Shown: one piece after another, positions 11,385 through 20,952 of the stretch
Numbering within the stretch: position 1 is the first letter of the stretch
Layout: every line of letters begins with the position of its first letter
Assembly: GCA_036365515.1 (NCBI GenBank)
Contig: CM070875.1
Location: forward strand, 93,788,628-93,852,627
From: Torymus aiolomorphi
Lineage: Eukaryota > Arthropoda > Insecta > Hymenoptera > Torymidae
Length of the DNA: 64,000 nt
Reading direction: 5' to 3'
Program-made: the position numbers and the translations under genes
The notes under the pieces: generated by a model
The model's database searches: none
Told to the model about the DNA's origin: nothing
Seen by the model: only the letters and a program-made list of their open reading frames with translations

Positions 11385-11790
11385 GACCGAAGTAGATAAG
11401 CTGTGCCGGTTCTGCATCAAACAGGTCGAGACTTGTCCGATGCAGAACCGGCATAGCTTTTTTGGGCCCCCCCGCTCCCCCTCCCCCCGCAATTGCACGG
11501 GCGCCATTAACCCATGTTACAGATCAAGACCTGTTGATGCAGAACCGGCATAGGGTTTTTGGCTCACCCGTAACTACACGAGGGCCAATAACCCATAACA
11601 GGTCGTGACCTGCTGGTCCAGAACCCGCCTATGGTTTTCATGCCATCCATAATTGTACGGGGGCGCCAATAACCCATAACAGGTCAAGACCTGCCTGATG
11701 CAGAACCGGCCAAGAGTTTCTGGCTTACCCGTAATATCACGGGAGCCAATATCCCAGGCCAGCTTGAGCCAGAACCGCCACACCGATTCT
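11385..11790. repeat. Degenerate tandem repeat with hairpin at family G breakpoint
   Basis: About five starts of a GATGCAGAACCGGC motif occur at 11439, 11536, 11615, 11698 and 11766 (spacing 68-97 bp), each followed by CC(A)TAACCCATAACAGGTC-like sequence. An inverted copy at 11398-11418 pairs with 11439-11459 (AAGCTGTGCCGGTTCTGCATC) around a 20 nt loop, with one mismatch. No gene. The left edge coincides with the point where copy A stops matching copy B. Confidence 0.75.
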
Positions 11791-12168
11791 GACTCAACTA
11801 CACGCGTCAGGTCTTGTCCGTGACTCTCTGTCGGTCACCCAATTACCTTCTCAATACCCCATTGCGTCAGGCCTTGCCCGGAGGGAGCGGGCGGCGAGCG
11901 GCGAGCGGCCAGCCTGCTACTGCAAACAGGCAGCGGTCGGCGGCCTGCTGCTTGTCAGCTGCTGCTCTAGGCCAGCGGTTCTTATCTACTATAACCATTA
12001 AAAACTATTATGCAACCATTTAAAACTTTTTATATCCCTTTTGCTCTGGCAAAGAATACGTGTTTGTGGAAAATTTTTCTGAATATTTTTTCCACTGCGA
12101 CTGTTTTGAATCGTTTGGTATGAGTCGGTGTTGCTCGGGAGCAACGGTCGAGCTGCTGGTTTGACCCA
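11791..12168. other. Unassigned spacer
   Basis: No gene recognised. 11880-11970 is GC-rich with short GGCGAGCGGC and GCTGCTGC-like repeats, then AT-rich sequence leads to the truncated capsid gene. I found no Polinton terminal inverted repeat here. Confidence 0.5.
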
Positions 12169-12636
12169 TTATGAGGAAATGAAAGTCTTTAACGACTGCA
12201 AAATGCTTATATAAGACCTCGATTGCTTGAGAGCGCCATCTACTGGTCTACTGATCCAGCCAGCATTTTCAATGATAAAACTCTGAGTCGGATTGAGTGA
12301 CACCCAACCTTTCATGAGAGTAGTTAAACCAACATTTTTACATTTGTCTATCTCAATGGCGTTCAACTCATATCTGATTTCTTCAAACAAATGACAAATG
12401 GCATTATTCACAAGTTTTGTATTTTCAACGGGAGTATTATTAGTTTTAACCAATCGCCCGCAGATATGTAGCGCACTGCGGGAAGGTAAGAGACATAAAT
12501 CTTGATGTTGAATAGATATGCGTATTTCATCGCTGTTATTAAATGATGCTGTATACGGTTGGTGAGCATGAACCTCGTAGTGCGCTACGGATTCATCAAA
12601 AGTTACAGGTGTTTGTATGCTTAGAATTTCTTTCAT
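12169..12636 (-). pseudogene. Polinton major capsid protein, N-terminal fragment
   Basis: 155 codons from an ATG at 12634-12636, beginning MKEILSIQTPVTFDESVAHY. The segment through FNNSDEIRISIQHQDLCLLP and ICHLFEEIRYELNAIEID matches, as I remember it, the first jelly-roll of the double jelly-roll capsid proteins of arthropod Polintons, which are several hundred residues long. The frame ends at 12169 shortly after IIENAGW with an unrelated tail, so about two thirds of the protein is missing. It lies 30 bp after the minor capsid gene in the same direction. It would form the icosahedral shell of the predicted particle. Confidence 0.65.
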
Positions 12637-12666
12637 TTCGTTGAAAGCAGCAAAAGATGATGCAAG

Positions 12667-13500
12667 TTATTTTCCACCAAGTACTACTTTTAAGTCTAGA
12701 CTTTTTAGTTTTCTTATGCTCTGACGTGTTAGCGTCTTCACAGTTAGTTGATAACTGATGTGTGGTAGGCATATTTCTCTGCTTATATAGTTTTTGTTGT
12801 AAACGATTCCCATTATGATTGTTGAATATGCAACCCTTATAGTTATAACTTCTCCGCGGAAATTTACTAAATCTCCGTCTTGATCGATGATGCGTACTTG
12901 TAAATGATCTGCACGCTTTACGGCAATCGGAAGGTAAATGACGTGTGAGGGAACTTCGATGATTTTATACCCCGAAGGTACTGCAGGAAAAAACTCGTGT
13001 ATCGTGTGTACTTTTTTGTCGTTTATGTATGCTCCCGAAGTGATATTACGCTCGACTCTCAAAGCGTTGATTTTGAGAATTGTAACAGGTAAGTCAGAAT
13101 TATGAGCAACGTTCGGTTCGAGAATACGTCTGGTGAAGCCCAGTAGACGACCTTGTGAATTTTCAGATCGAAAATCTATAGGCTGACTGCACTTGATTGT
13201 ACAGCGAAGAGTATTATTGTTTGGCTTTAAATTGAAAGTAATGTCGTTGTGCGCTAATTTTTCACGAAGGAATTTGTCAATATCCTCAATTTCGTAACTT
13301 CCCACCGGAAGAAGGACAACGTTTCCACCTACGTAAAACTTATTATTGTTACTATCTATATTGGTGATTGAATTAAATGTTAAAAGTTCAACAAGGCCTA
13401 AAACGTAATTTTTATTTGGCGATAACTCGATTGGTGGAAAATACTGTGCTTCTAGTGTAGAAGATGTACCTGAAAGTGTCAGAGTTAATGAACCTTCCAT
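12667..13500 (-). CDS. Polinton minor capsid (penton-like) protein
   Basis: 277 codons, ATG at 13498-13500 (MEGSLTLTLSGTSSTLEAQY), intact. The opening Leu/Ser-rich strand, then YFPPIELSPNKNYVLGLVEL, is characteristic of the protein encoded beside the capsid gene in arthropod Polintons, predicted as a single jelly-roll minor capsid (penton) protein. The C-terminus is basic (RQSIRKLKSLDLKVVLGGK). A TATA-like element (GCTATATAAGG, 13551-13542) lies 42-51 bp upstream and overlaps the stop codon of the protease gene. The assignment is from family memory. The open frame in a decayed element suggests either recent loss or chance preservation. Confidence 0.65.
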   Translation of the reverse strand: MEGSLTLTLSGTSSTLEAQYFPPIELSPNKNYVLGLVELLTFNSITNIDSNNNKFYVGGNVVLLPVGSYEIEDIDKFLREKLAHNDITFNLKPNNNTLRCTIKCSQPIDFRSENSQGRLLGFTRRILEPNVAHNSDLPVTILKINALRVERNITSGAYINDKKVHTIHEFFPAVPSGYKIIEVPSHVIYLPIAVKRADHLQVRIIDQDGDLVNFRGEVITIRVAYSTIIMGIVYNKNYISREICLPHISYQLTVKTLTRQSIRKLKSLDLKVVLGGK

Positions 13501-13541
13501 GACAGCTTAAATCAGAATGATGCAATGTTTCCCCCGCCTCT

Positions 13542-13551
13542 CCTTATATAG
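13542..13551 (-). promoter_or_regulatory. TATA-box for minor capsid gene, overlapping protease stop
   Basis: Minus-strand GCTATATAAG, 42-51 bp upstream of the ATG at 13500. The same bases encode the last residues and stop (Ala-Ile-stop) of the upstream protease gene. Confidence 0.6.
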
Positions 13552-13906
13552 CCCCGCACAAGAATTTTAGACAGAGGTGACCGCAATTGTACGTGTCAAA
13601 ATCTTGATATCTTTCATGATTATATTTAACTTCGTCAACTCCGAGGTATAATATTAAATCTAAGGGTGGTCGGAGATCGCCAAAACTATCGAAATATACA
13701 ACATTTTTGCCTCTTTTTCTATATGCAACCCAATGTGTCCCAGGGCCACTAGCATCATCTAGATTAACTATAGCGGGTTCACTATAGTGCGGTCCAGAAG
13801 TTGGCATTGCATTTCTCATAAATACTCCCCGAAAATTAAGTATTTTTAAAAGTTTTGCATATTTTAATACGTCGGCGTCAGTAAGTCCCCGCTGAGGTAA
13901 TTTCAT
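13544..13906 (-). CDS. Polinton adenain-like cysteine protease (maturation protease)
   Basis: 120 codons, ATG at 13904-13906 (MKLPQRGLTDADVLKYAKLL), intact. The catalytic arrangement of the C5/adenain clan is visible: His58 in GTHWVAY, Asp73 in YFDSFGD, Gln101 in RYQDFD as oxyanion residue, and nucleophile Cys108 in YNCGHLC. The role, known for the family, is cleavage of capsid proteins during particle maturation. It is short compared with adenovirus proteases but normal for arthropod Polintons. Its start codon overlaps the stop of the PLA2-domain gene by four bases (ATGA), so the two may share one transcript. Its own end carries the TATA box of the next gene. Confidence 0.85.
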   Translation of the reverse strand: MKLPQRGLTDADVLKYAKLLKILNFRGVFMRNAMPTSGPHYSEPAIVNLDDASGPGTHWVAYRKRGKNVVYFDSFGDLRPPLDLILYLGVDEVKYNHERYQDFDTYNCGHLCLKFLCGAI

Positions 13907-14715
13907 GAACTTTTTTTTTTAAATGGAGACCTAACCCTGTGTGGTGTAAGATATAAGCCATTGCCCAACGCTACACTTTCGATAGTTTTATTATGCCTTT
14001 TATTTTCTTCCAACTGCTCCTTAGTGGCTTTTGCGTCGTTTACGGCTTTTACTATTCCAGCAGCACCACCAGCTAGAGCGCCAGTTGCACTCAAACCTGC
14101 AAATAGAGGTATGAGAAATGGTAACATACCACCTGTTTTCACAGGGACTGGTAAAATACGTGGAATTTTAATATTCTTTTTACCTCCAGCTTCTTTAACA
14201 GCGCCCCAAGCTTTTTTCAAAGCTGATCGTATGACTGTTAGAGCGCAGTTACTTGGCGGTGATTTAAAGGCACCAGCTTTGATAATTTTTTTCAAGGGAA
14301 CTTGGCTTCTCTTCTTTAAACCCATTCCCAATTTTTTAGCGTTCTTTCGCTTTTTACTTTTCTTCTTCAACCCCATACCGAGTATAGATTTTAATTTCAT
14401 AGTATTAGTTATAGCGTATGCAGCCGCTTTTCCGCCAAAATTCGCGTCTTTTGATTTAACGCGATTCCAGGCTTTTTCAGCTGAAATTTTATCTGCGACG
14501 TTTCTCGCTTGAACGTTTTCACGATTTTTAGAATAAGCTATATCGTGCTCTTTACAAGCAGCGTCAAGAGGATTAATTCCAAGATCTGCTCGAGCTAAAC
14601 GTTTTGCTAACTTAGTGCCTGGACTACAGTACTGATAACCAGGTATGTGAAGCTCAAATGGAAGTTTATTGATAATTTTATTAACTAAACCGCGTCCGCG
14701 TTTGTGAATGATCAT
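13903..14715 (-). CDS. Polinton PLA2-domain protein
   Basis: 270 codons from the ATG at 14713-14715 (MIIHKRGRGLVNKI); the frame is open slightly further upstream, but this is the first ATG downstream of the promoter. Residues 25-65 form a parvovirus-type phospholipase A2 motif: PGYQYCSPGT (calcium loop) and DAACKEHDIAYSK with the catalytic His57-Asp58 pair. A Lys-rich stretch at 115-135 repeats GMGLKK twice. Residues 196-222 are hydrophobic and Gly/Ala-rich, like a membrane-active segment. In parvoviruses this domain opens endosomal membranes during entry; a similar role here is inference. The gene is intact and diverges from the ATPase gene around a shared TATA region. Confidence 0.75.
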   Translation of the reverse strand: MIIHKRGRGLVNKIINKLPFELHIPGYQYCSPGTKLAKRLARADLGINPLDAACKEHDIAYSKNRENVQARNVADKISAEKAWNRVKSKDANFGGKAAAYAITNTMKLKSILGMGLKKKSKKRKNAKKLGMGLKKRSQVPLKKIIKAGAFKSPPSNCALTVIRSALKKAWGAVKEAGGKKNIKIPRILPVPVKTGGMLPFLIPLFAGLSATGALAGGAAGIVKAVNDAKATKEQLEENKRHNKTIESVALGNGLYLTPHRVRSPFKKKSS

Positions 14716-14751
14716 CACTCTTCGAAAGTCAACGGGCAACTGATGGTGAGA

Positions 14752-14775
14752 GCTATATAAGACCGCTATTTATAC
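14752..14775. promoter_or_regulatory. Divergent TATA region between PLA2 and ATPase genes
   Basis: The plus strand has GCTATATAAG at 14752-14761 and the minus strand GAGTATAAATAGC at 14763-14775. The minus gene starts at 14715 and the plus gene at 14819, so both start codons lie 35-70 bp from a TATA element. Confidence 0.55.
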
Positions 14776-15090
14776 TCATAGCAATCAGTCGTGATTTGGT
14801 TTTCATAGAGTAAAGATCATGAACTTCAAAGAGCAGTCGGTAAAACTACCAATAGAAAATTTTGATGCACTCGTAGAACATGATAAAAGAGAAAAGCGAC
14901 CCGGCGATCTACTTCCTGATAGTATACGAGCCGTCTTCTGCGGCCCGTCAATCTGTGGAAAAACAAAAGTTTACTTGCTCTCATAACGCATCCTAATGGT
15001 GTTAGATTTGAAAACATATACGTATACTCAAAGTCTCTCAATCAACCAAAATATAAATTTTTAAATGAAATCTTGGAACCTATAGAAGGT

Positions 15091-16115
<1,025 letters not shown>

Positions 16116-16472
16116 CGCGCTTCCAAACTCTATCATGATATTTGATGATATAGCTTGTGAAAAACAAGATAATGTTAGGGCCTTCTTTTACATGGGCAGA
16201 CATAAAAAGGTTGATTGTTTTTATCTATGTCAAACTTATGCTCATGTCCTCAAACATCTTGTCAGAGATAATGTAAACTTACTTGCTATTTTTAGACAAG
16301 ATGAAGTAAATCTAAAGCTATATATGACGATCACGTAAATACCGATATGACTTATATTCATTTTAAAGAATTGTGCTCCAAGTGTTGGAGAGATGATAAG
16401 CACGGTTCTCTAGTCATCGATAAAGATCGGGGAATAAATAACGGCAGATTTCGTAAGGGCTTTGATAATTTT

Positions 16473-16482
16473 GCTATAAATA
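16473..16482 (+). promoter_or_regulatory. TATA box inside 3' end of ATPase gene
   Basis: GCTATAAATA lies 65 bp upstream of the ATG at 16538 and within the last ATPase codons. An ATG at 16487 is too close to this box to be in the transcript, which favours 16538 as start. Confidence 0.55.
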
Positions 16483-16537
16483 TAGCATGCACATAGGTAA
16501 CAATCAGCAGTTTCAGACTGAACGTTGTAACGACAAC

Positions 16538-17424
16538 ATGTCCGACTTTCAACGAGAAAAAAACGTGCTTCATCAACTCGTGAAGGCACGAGATGCGATT
16601 AAACGCAAATATAGAATATTAAAATTTGGGAAAGACAATGCCGAAAAAATTTTAAATGAAACTTTCAAACCATTAGTTGATCCGCTTCAAAAACTTGTAG
16701 CTCAGAAAAATATTGAACAAAGTAGTGTTAAACATAACATAGTCGAACAGAGTAGCGTCAAACAGAATGAAAGTTCCGATATTGAGCTTAATGATACTCT
16801 ACAGAATGCCCACGAGACATCTTTCGAAACAGCAGGTAGCGATATCGAAGATGACTCTGATTTATACGTCAAGGCCCTGAAGCTCAATCAACCTCACTAT
16901 CTTGACAAAATTTATGGAGTACGAAATGAAAACGGTAAATTTTTTATTGGTAATTTACCGATTAGTTTTCATAATAATAAAATTAAAATTAACGGAGTAG
17001 CATACCCGAGAACTACAGGATTACTCGAATTACTCATAGCGAAACAACCAAGTAAAAATAATATAAGTTCAGATGATTTAAAAAATTATCGCAAAATTTT
17101 AAAACTATCGTCTGCTCATAAAAGGCGATATGACAAGAACGAAAAGATTCGTTTTCATAATAGTAATAAATTTAATAATATTATTGCTCCAATGTTCAAT
17201 ATTACCTCGAAAACAAATACCGGAGAATCAATTAAAGGTGGCTCATTACCTCGTTATAAAATTGCTAAAAAACAGCTTTAGACTACGTATACTGGGATGA
17301 TCCAAACAAGCTCGTTGACAGGCTTCACTTACTAGTAGCTGAAAAATCTGCCGGAAATCCAAGTCACGTAAACGAGATACACTCCATAATCGAGGAATTG
17401 CGAGAAGCGGGCTATATATATTAA
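16538..17424 (+). pseudogene. Conserved Polinton protein of unknown function (DUF8207-like)
   Basis: Start at 16538 (MSDFQREKNVLHQLVKARDA), chosen from the TATA box position. The N-terminus is a charged helix (KARDAIKRKYRILKFGKDNA), the middle is acidic and Ser/Thr-rich (near 16740-16860), and the C-terminal domain contains YGVRNENGKFFIGNLPISF, then NGVAYPRTTGLLELL. The frame ends at 17281. The usual C-terminal segment, YVYWDDPNKLVDRLHLLVAE through EELREAGYIY, follows at once in another frame (17281-17424), so a single frameshift at 17280 breaks it. The family regularly lies next to the Polinton ATPase; a capsid-associated role is only a guess. It ends with a stop that overlaps the next TATA box. 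Confidence 0.65.
17411..17420 (+). promoter_or_regulatory. TATA box overlapping the end of the upstream ORF
   Basis: GCTATATATA, 35-44 bp upstream of the ATG at 17455. It is encoded by the last codons (Gly-Tyr-Ile-Tyr) before the stop at 17422-17424. Confidence 0.6.
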
Positions 17425-17454
17425 ATGCACACGAATATATGAATCATTCTCAAA

Positions 17455-17790
17455 ATGAGCGTTGACGTGTTCGGACGTAATCTTGGAAAAACTGAAGGTA
17501 GTCGAGGGCCACCTGGCGTTGGCTTTAAAGTCATGTCTGACGGCCACTATGACATAGAAAATAAAAAATTATGCAATGTTGCCGAACCTCAACAACCGGA
17601 GACACTACGAAACATTATTCAAATAGAAATTCGAGGAATGATTGTTATAACTACAAAACTTAGAACTAGTCTGGATGACTTGAGTATAACAGTTAATAAT
17701 CACAGAGAGGAGCTTGATGTTCAGATATCTCAAATAAAAGCTGACATTTTGACTATAAAAGAGGCTATGGCACAAATATTCAATCAGTAA
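17455..17790 (+). CDS. Small conserved Polinton protein, function unknown
   Basis: 111 codons, ATG at 17455 (MSVDVFGRNLGKTEGSRGPP). A Gly/Pro patch (SRGPPGVGFKVMSDGHYDI) is followed by KKLCNVAEPQQPE and a C-terminal heptad-like region (LDDLSITVNNHREELDVQIS). The pattern of an N-terminal VFGR motif, a short Gly-Pro segment and a coiled coil recurs in arthropod Polintons next to the integrase gene and recalls a short fibre or trimeric stalk; that function is inference. It is intact and ends 10 bp before the integrase start. Confidence 0.6.
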   Translation: MSVDVFGRNLGKTEGSRGPPGVGFKVMSDGHYDIENKKLCNVAEPQQPETLRNIIQIEIRGMIVITTKLRTSLDDLSITVNNHREELDVQISQIKADILTIKEAMAQIFNQ

Positions 17791-17800
17791 TTTCACAAAC

Positions 17801-18715
17801 ATGGAACATGAAAGACTAGTTGAAGAACTGCACAAACCTGCAAGACGCAACTATACACGTCGTAGTTTTGATGTGCGTGGTTTGGACGAAACTTGGCAAG
17901 CAGATCTCGTCGAAATGATTCCATATGCTCGAGATAATAAGGGCTATAGATATTTACTTACTATAATAGATATTTTCTCCAAATACGCATAGGCTGTTCC
18001 TGTAAAGAGAAAAACAGGCAAAGATGTCTCAGAAGCTATGAAATCTGTGCTTGTTAAAGGCAGAGTGCCGAAAAATCTCCATACCGACAGAGGCAAAGAA
18101 TTCTATAAGGCAGATTTTCAAAAACATATGAGCACACACAAAATAAAGTTGTACTCAACCTTTAGTAATCTAAAAGCATCGATATGTGAACGCTTCAATC
18201 GCACGCTAAAAAGTGCTATGTGGAAAAAATTCAGTTTGAGAGGTAGCTACAAGTGGCTAGATATTTTACCTTATTTACTTACCACATACAATAATCGTAA
18301 ACATCGTACTATCAGTGCGAAACCTATAGATGTAACATCCAGTAACGAAGCAGATATATTACGGAAATTTGCCCGTAAAATAACTAAGAAGATTAAGCCA
18401 AAATTTAAAATTGGTGACAAAGTCCGAGTGAGCAAGGCTAAAGCAGTATTTGATAAAGGATATACTCCAAATTGGTCGACAGAGATATTTACAATTGTAC
18501 GTATAGCAGCTACAAATCCTACAACATACCATCTGAAGGACTATCAAGATCAGCCCGTCTCAGGAGGTTTCTATGAGCAAGAACTACTCAAAGCCAAGTA
18601 TCCAGATATTTATCTTGTTGAAAAAGTAATAAAGAAAAGAGGAAGTAAAATTTTTGTAAAATGGCTTGGCTTTGATAATTCACATAATAGTTGGATAGAG
18701 AAAAAAGATATGTAA
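17801..18715 (+). pseudogene. Polinton integrase with chromodomain, one amber codon
   Basis: About 304 codons in one frame. The DDE triad is seen in TWQADLVEM (Asp), NLHTDRGKEFY (Asp) and SICERFNRTLK (Glu), followed by an SH3-like region (FKIGDKVRVSKAKAVFDKGY). A C-terminal chromodomain covers about the last 45 residues (YLVEKVIKKRGSKIFVKWLG, then SWIEKKDM). One in-frame TAG at 17990-17992, where a Trp is expected after the FSKYA motif, is the only break. The protein would insert element DNA into chromosomes; the chromodomain suggests targeting to modified histones. An AATAAA at 18738-18743 follows. Confidence 0.9.
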
Positions 18716-18737
18716 TCATGTAAATGGAATTTTTTAA

Positions 18738-18743
18738 ATAAAA
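18738..18743 (+). terminator. Polyadenylation signal after integrase
   Basis: AATAAA 23 bp after the integrase stop codon in a T-rich context. Confidence 0.5.
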
Positions 18744-18805
18744 ACAATTTTTTAAGTTAAACAAAGAGTTTTGTTTATTAATAATCAAAAAATTATGTAC
18801 ATATT

Positions 18806-19012
18806 TTTCGCAATACTTTACTATATATATTTTTTTCGCAATACTTAAACAATTTTCGCAACTTAATACTAAAAAAATGATATTTTCACAATACTTAAAT
18901 TTTTTTTTCGCAATACTTTAACATTTCGCAATTCTTAAACATTTTATATTTTCGCAATACTTAAACATTATTTTTTCGCAAATACTTAACATATATTTCC
19001 GCAGTACTTAAA
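18806..19012. repeat. Interspersed TTTCGCAATACTTAAA repeats
   Basis: Eight or nine copies of a TTTCGCAATACTTAAA-like motif, separated by 5-20 bp of A/T, fill the gap between the convergent integrase and the small minus-strand gene. There is no gene. The spacing is irregular, unlike a simple satellite. Confidence 0.75.
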
Positions 19013-19013
19013 A

Positions 19014-19313
19014 TTATGTACCGCTAAACTCAACGCTTGAACCACCGTTGTATATAATAAAAAGTTCATATTTGTTGGCAGCGTCTTGGAGATTGATAAA
19101 GAATTTCTCATCTTGGTGAAGAGCCTGTGATACTCTCTTCGGCATAAATACGTCGAACTCACTCTCCAGTTCAGCCACGACTTTATCTCCATATTTAGTC
19201 TTCACAGCCTTCAAACTTGTGACCATGTAGCGCTGGCCCTTGGTCAGATCGACCAATCTTTTTGTGGGAAGGAATCCTCCACGCGCAATAACGTTTAATT
19301 TTGAAAAATCCTT
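19014..19313 (-). CDS. Small conserved Polinton protein, 3' exon
   Basis: This exon begins after an acceptor (TTTCTGTTACAG, 19314-19325) with KDFSKLNVIARGGFLP and continues with VDLTKGQRYMVTSLKAVKTK, VAELESEFDVFMPKRVSQAL and ELFIIYNGG, ending at 19014. The upstream donor may be at about 19382 (TCTAAG, GTTTGT), but the frame of the first exon is unclear. This short alpha/beta-looking protein recurs near polB in arthropod Polintons. I do not know its function. A replication accessory role is possible because of its place beside the polymerase. Confidence 0.5.
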   Translation of the reverse strand, partial: KDFSKLNVIARGGFLPTKRLVDLTKGQRYMVTSLKAVKTKYGDKVVAELESEFDVFMPKRVSQALHQDEKFFINLQDAANKYELFIIYNGGSSVEFSGT

Positions 19314-19399
19314 CTGTAACAGAAAGTTTTGTAAATGATTAGTTTTTTGAATAGAAGAAAAAATAAAACAAAAAAAATTATTTTAAGAAAATACAAACC

Positions 19400-20665
19400 T
19401 TAGATTTCTCTCCTTTTCTTAATAATACTTTCAGTATTTTCCTCACAAGGTCTTTTTAAGACGAGGAGCGAAGCTGCAGGAAGCGGCTGCGAGACAGCAA
19501 GAAGCGGCCGTGAGACAGCGAGAAGCGGCTGCGCAACTGAAGTAATCTGCTGCCAAGATGGAGGAAGCGGCGTTGAGACCTGCTGGAGCTGTTGCTGAAG
19601 ACTACTGCTGGAAGGCTCGACTGTGCGAATGAGCTCCTGCTCTCGCGCAGCCTCATTATATAGAAGCTCTTCGGTGGCGGCGGTGTTCGGCGGCTCGCGT
19701 TCCCCCTCTCCAGCAACTTCTTCGTTCTGATTGGCCTGCTCTTCCCCCACCACTCCTGCTCTGTAGTGGCCCCAGGGCAGCGTATCTGTAGTGCCAGGCT
19801 GCAGGCAGCGTTTGTCATCATGGGCACTGAGAGCAATTTTTTTCTCTTTCTCAGTGTGGATGTTGTGGCGCCGAGACCTGATGTTTCGCTGCTCTCGAGT
19901 GATGATGGCATTTTCATGAAGGCACTTGATGTAATCGTCAAAGCAGATGGTGAGTTTGACTACAGAACTTTTTACTCCTTTGGCCTTCTTTATGGGTTTC
20001 TGGTTCTGTACTTTCACGCTGTACATCTTACTCCGCAGCCCGACAAATTCCAGCATGATTTCGCCATTACACTCGTCCTTCATCAAACCAACGATTTTCT
20101 TGTTGGCACGAGGCATATTGAAGGGATTAGTTTCAGGATAGTCTGATGTATCGAATTCGTGGATGTCTTGCCGCATCACGCTGTACATGTCAACACCTGT
20201 GACTTCATAGATCAGACTATCCGTATCGGTGTATAGCAACTTGCCGCTGTCTCCTACACGATCTCGCATATAGTCGTAGTGGAACCTGTACACTAACCTG
20301 TACACCTGTAACGTTTTCGACAAGTCCAGAACTGACAATCCAATGTAGATTGGCTTTCTTATGCAGATCTCCGTTCGCAACAGCTGCACAGCGACGAGGT
20401 CTTCATCAAAAATGTCAGAGCTGTGAAAATTTGGCCGTGCGATGAGTGCCTCGGCTCCATAGCGGCCTTTCCATTTGTTGACTAACTTCACGTCAACGCG
20501 TTTCCTCTCGTTCTCCATTGTCTTGCCATACACAGCGTTGTTGAAAAGTTTGAAAAGCATTTTTTCAAACTCGTTCTTGGCTTCCTTCCTTTTTGCGCTG
20601 TTCAAATCGATGTACTTTTTAAGCCAAGGACTCTGCTTGAATTGTATGGCATCGCAAAAATATGA
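19400..20665 (-). pseudogene. Polinton protein-primed DNA polymerase B, C-terminal part with Gln/Ser-rich tail
   Basis: From about 20665 (SPWLKKYIDLNS region) the minus strand encodes polymerase motif B (KLFNNAVYGKTMENERKR) and motif C (LLYTDTDSLIYEV) with the catalytic Asp residues, then KAKGVK and the usual family ending DTLPWGHYR near 19745. After this the frame stays open for about 115 residues of Glu-, then Gln/Ser/Pro-rich sequence (EPSSSSLQQQLQQVSTPLPP) with repeated LLAVSRPLLAVS, to 19400. The exonuclease and motif A are missing; a (TA)n tract lies just beyond the break. The role would be replication of the element. The tail may be read-through of an adjacent gene or a real extension. 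Confidence 0.8.
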
Positions 20666-20690
20666 ATGAATCCTTTCATTTCATGTACAT

Positions 20691-20696
<6 letters not shown>

Positions 20697-20780
<84 letters not shown>
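20697..20780. repeat. (TA)n microsatellite
   Basis: About 42 TA units directly upstream of the truncated polB. 20781-20908 is AT-rich and without a gene. Confidence 0.95.
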
Positions 20781-20786
<6 letters not shown>

Positions 20787-20908
20787 GTACATTTATTATA
20801 AGTTAATAAATGTATTTTTTTAAATTTGAGTTCCATTTCTTTTTTAACATATAAATAATAATATATAATAAATGAATATATTTGTCCCAATGTTGAAATA
20901 ATATTGGT

Positions 20909-20950
20909 GACCCTGAAAAGGGCCGATTTGGTTTAGTCCTGAAAAGGACT
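20909..20950 (-). terminator. Two tandem histone-mRNA-like stem-loops
   Basis: On the minus strand, AGTCCTTTTCAGGACT (20950-20935) forms a perfect 6 bp stem with a TTTC loop, starting two bases after the stop codon of the 20953-21480 ORF. A second, GGCCCTTTTCAGGGTC (20924-20909), forms a 6 bp stem with one G-T pair and the same loop, followed by ACCA. Stem length, loop and the second 3' flank match the replication-dependent histone mRNA 3' end. No clear purine-rich downstream element is seen. Confidence 0.65.
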
Positions 20951-20952
20951 GA

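Noticed and set aside
17801..18715. Integrase as part of an LTR retrotransposon
   Set aside because: No RT or LTR nearby; C-terminal chromodomain and neighbours are those of Polintons.
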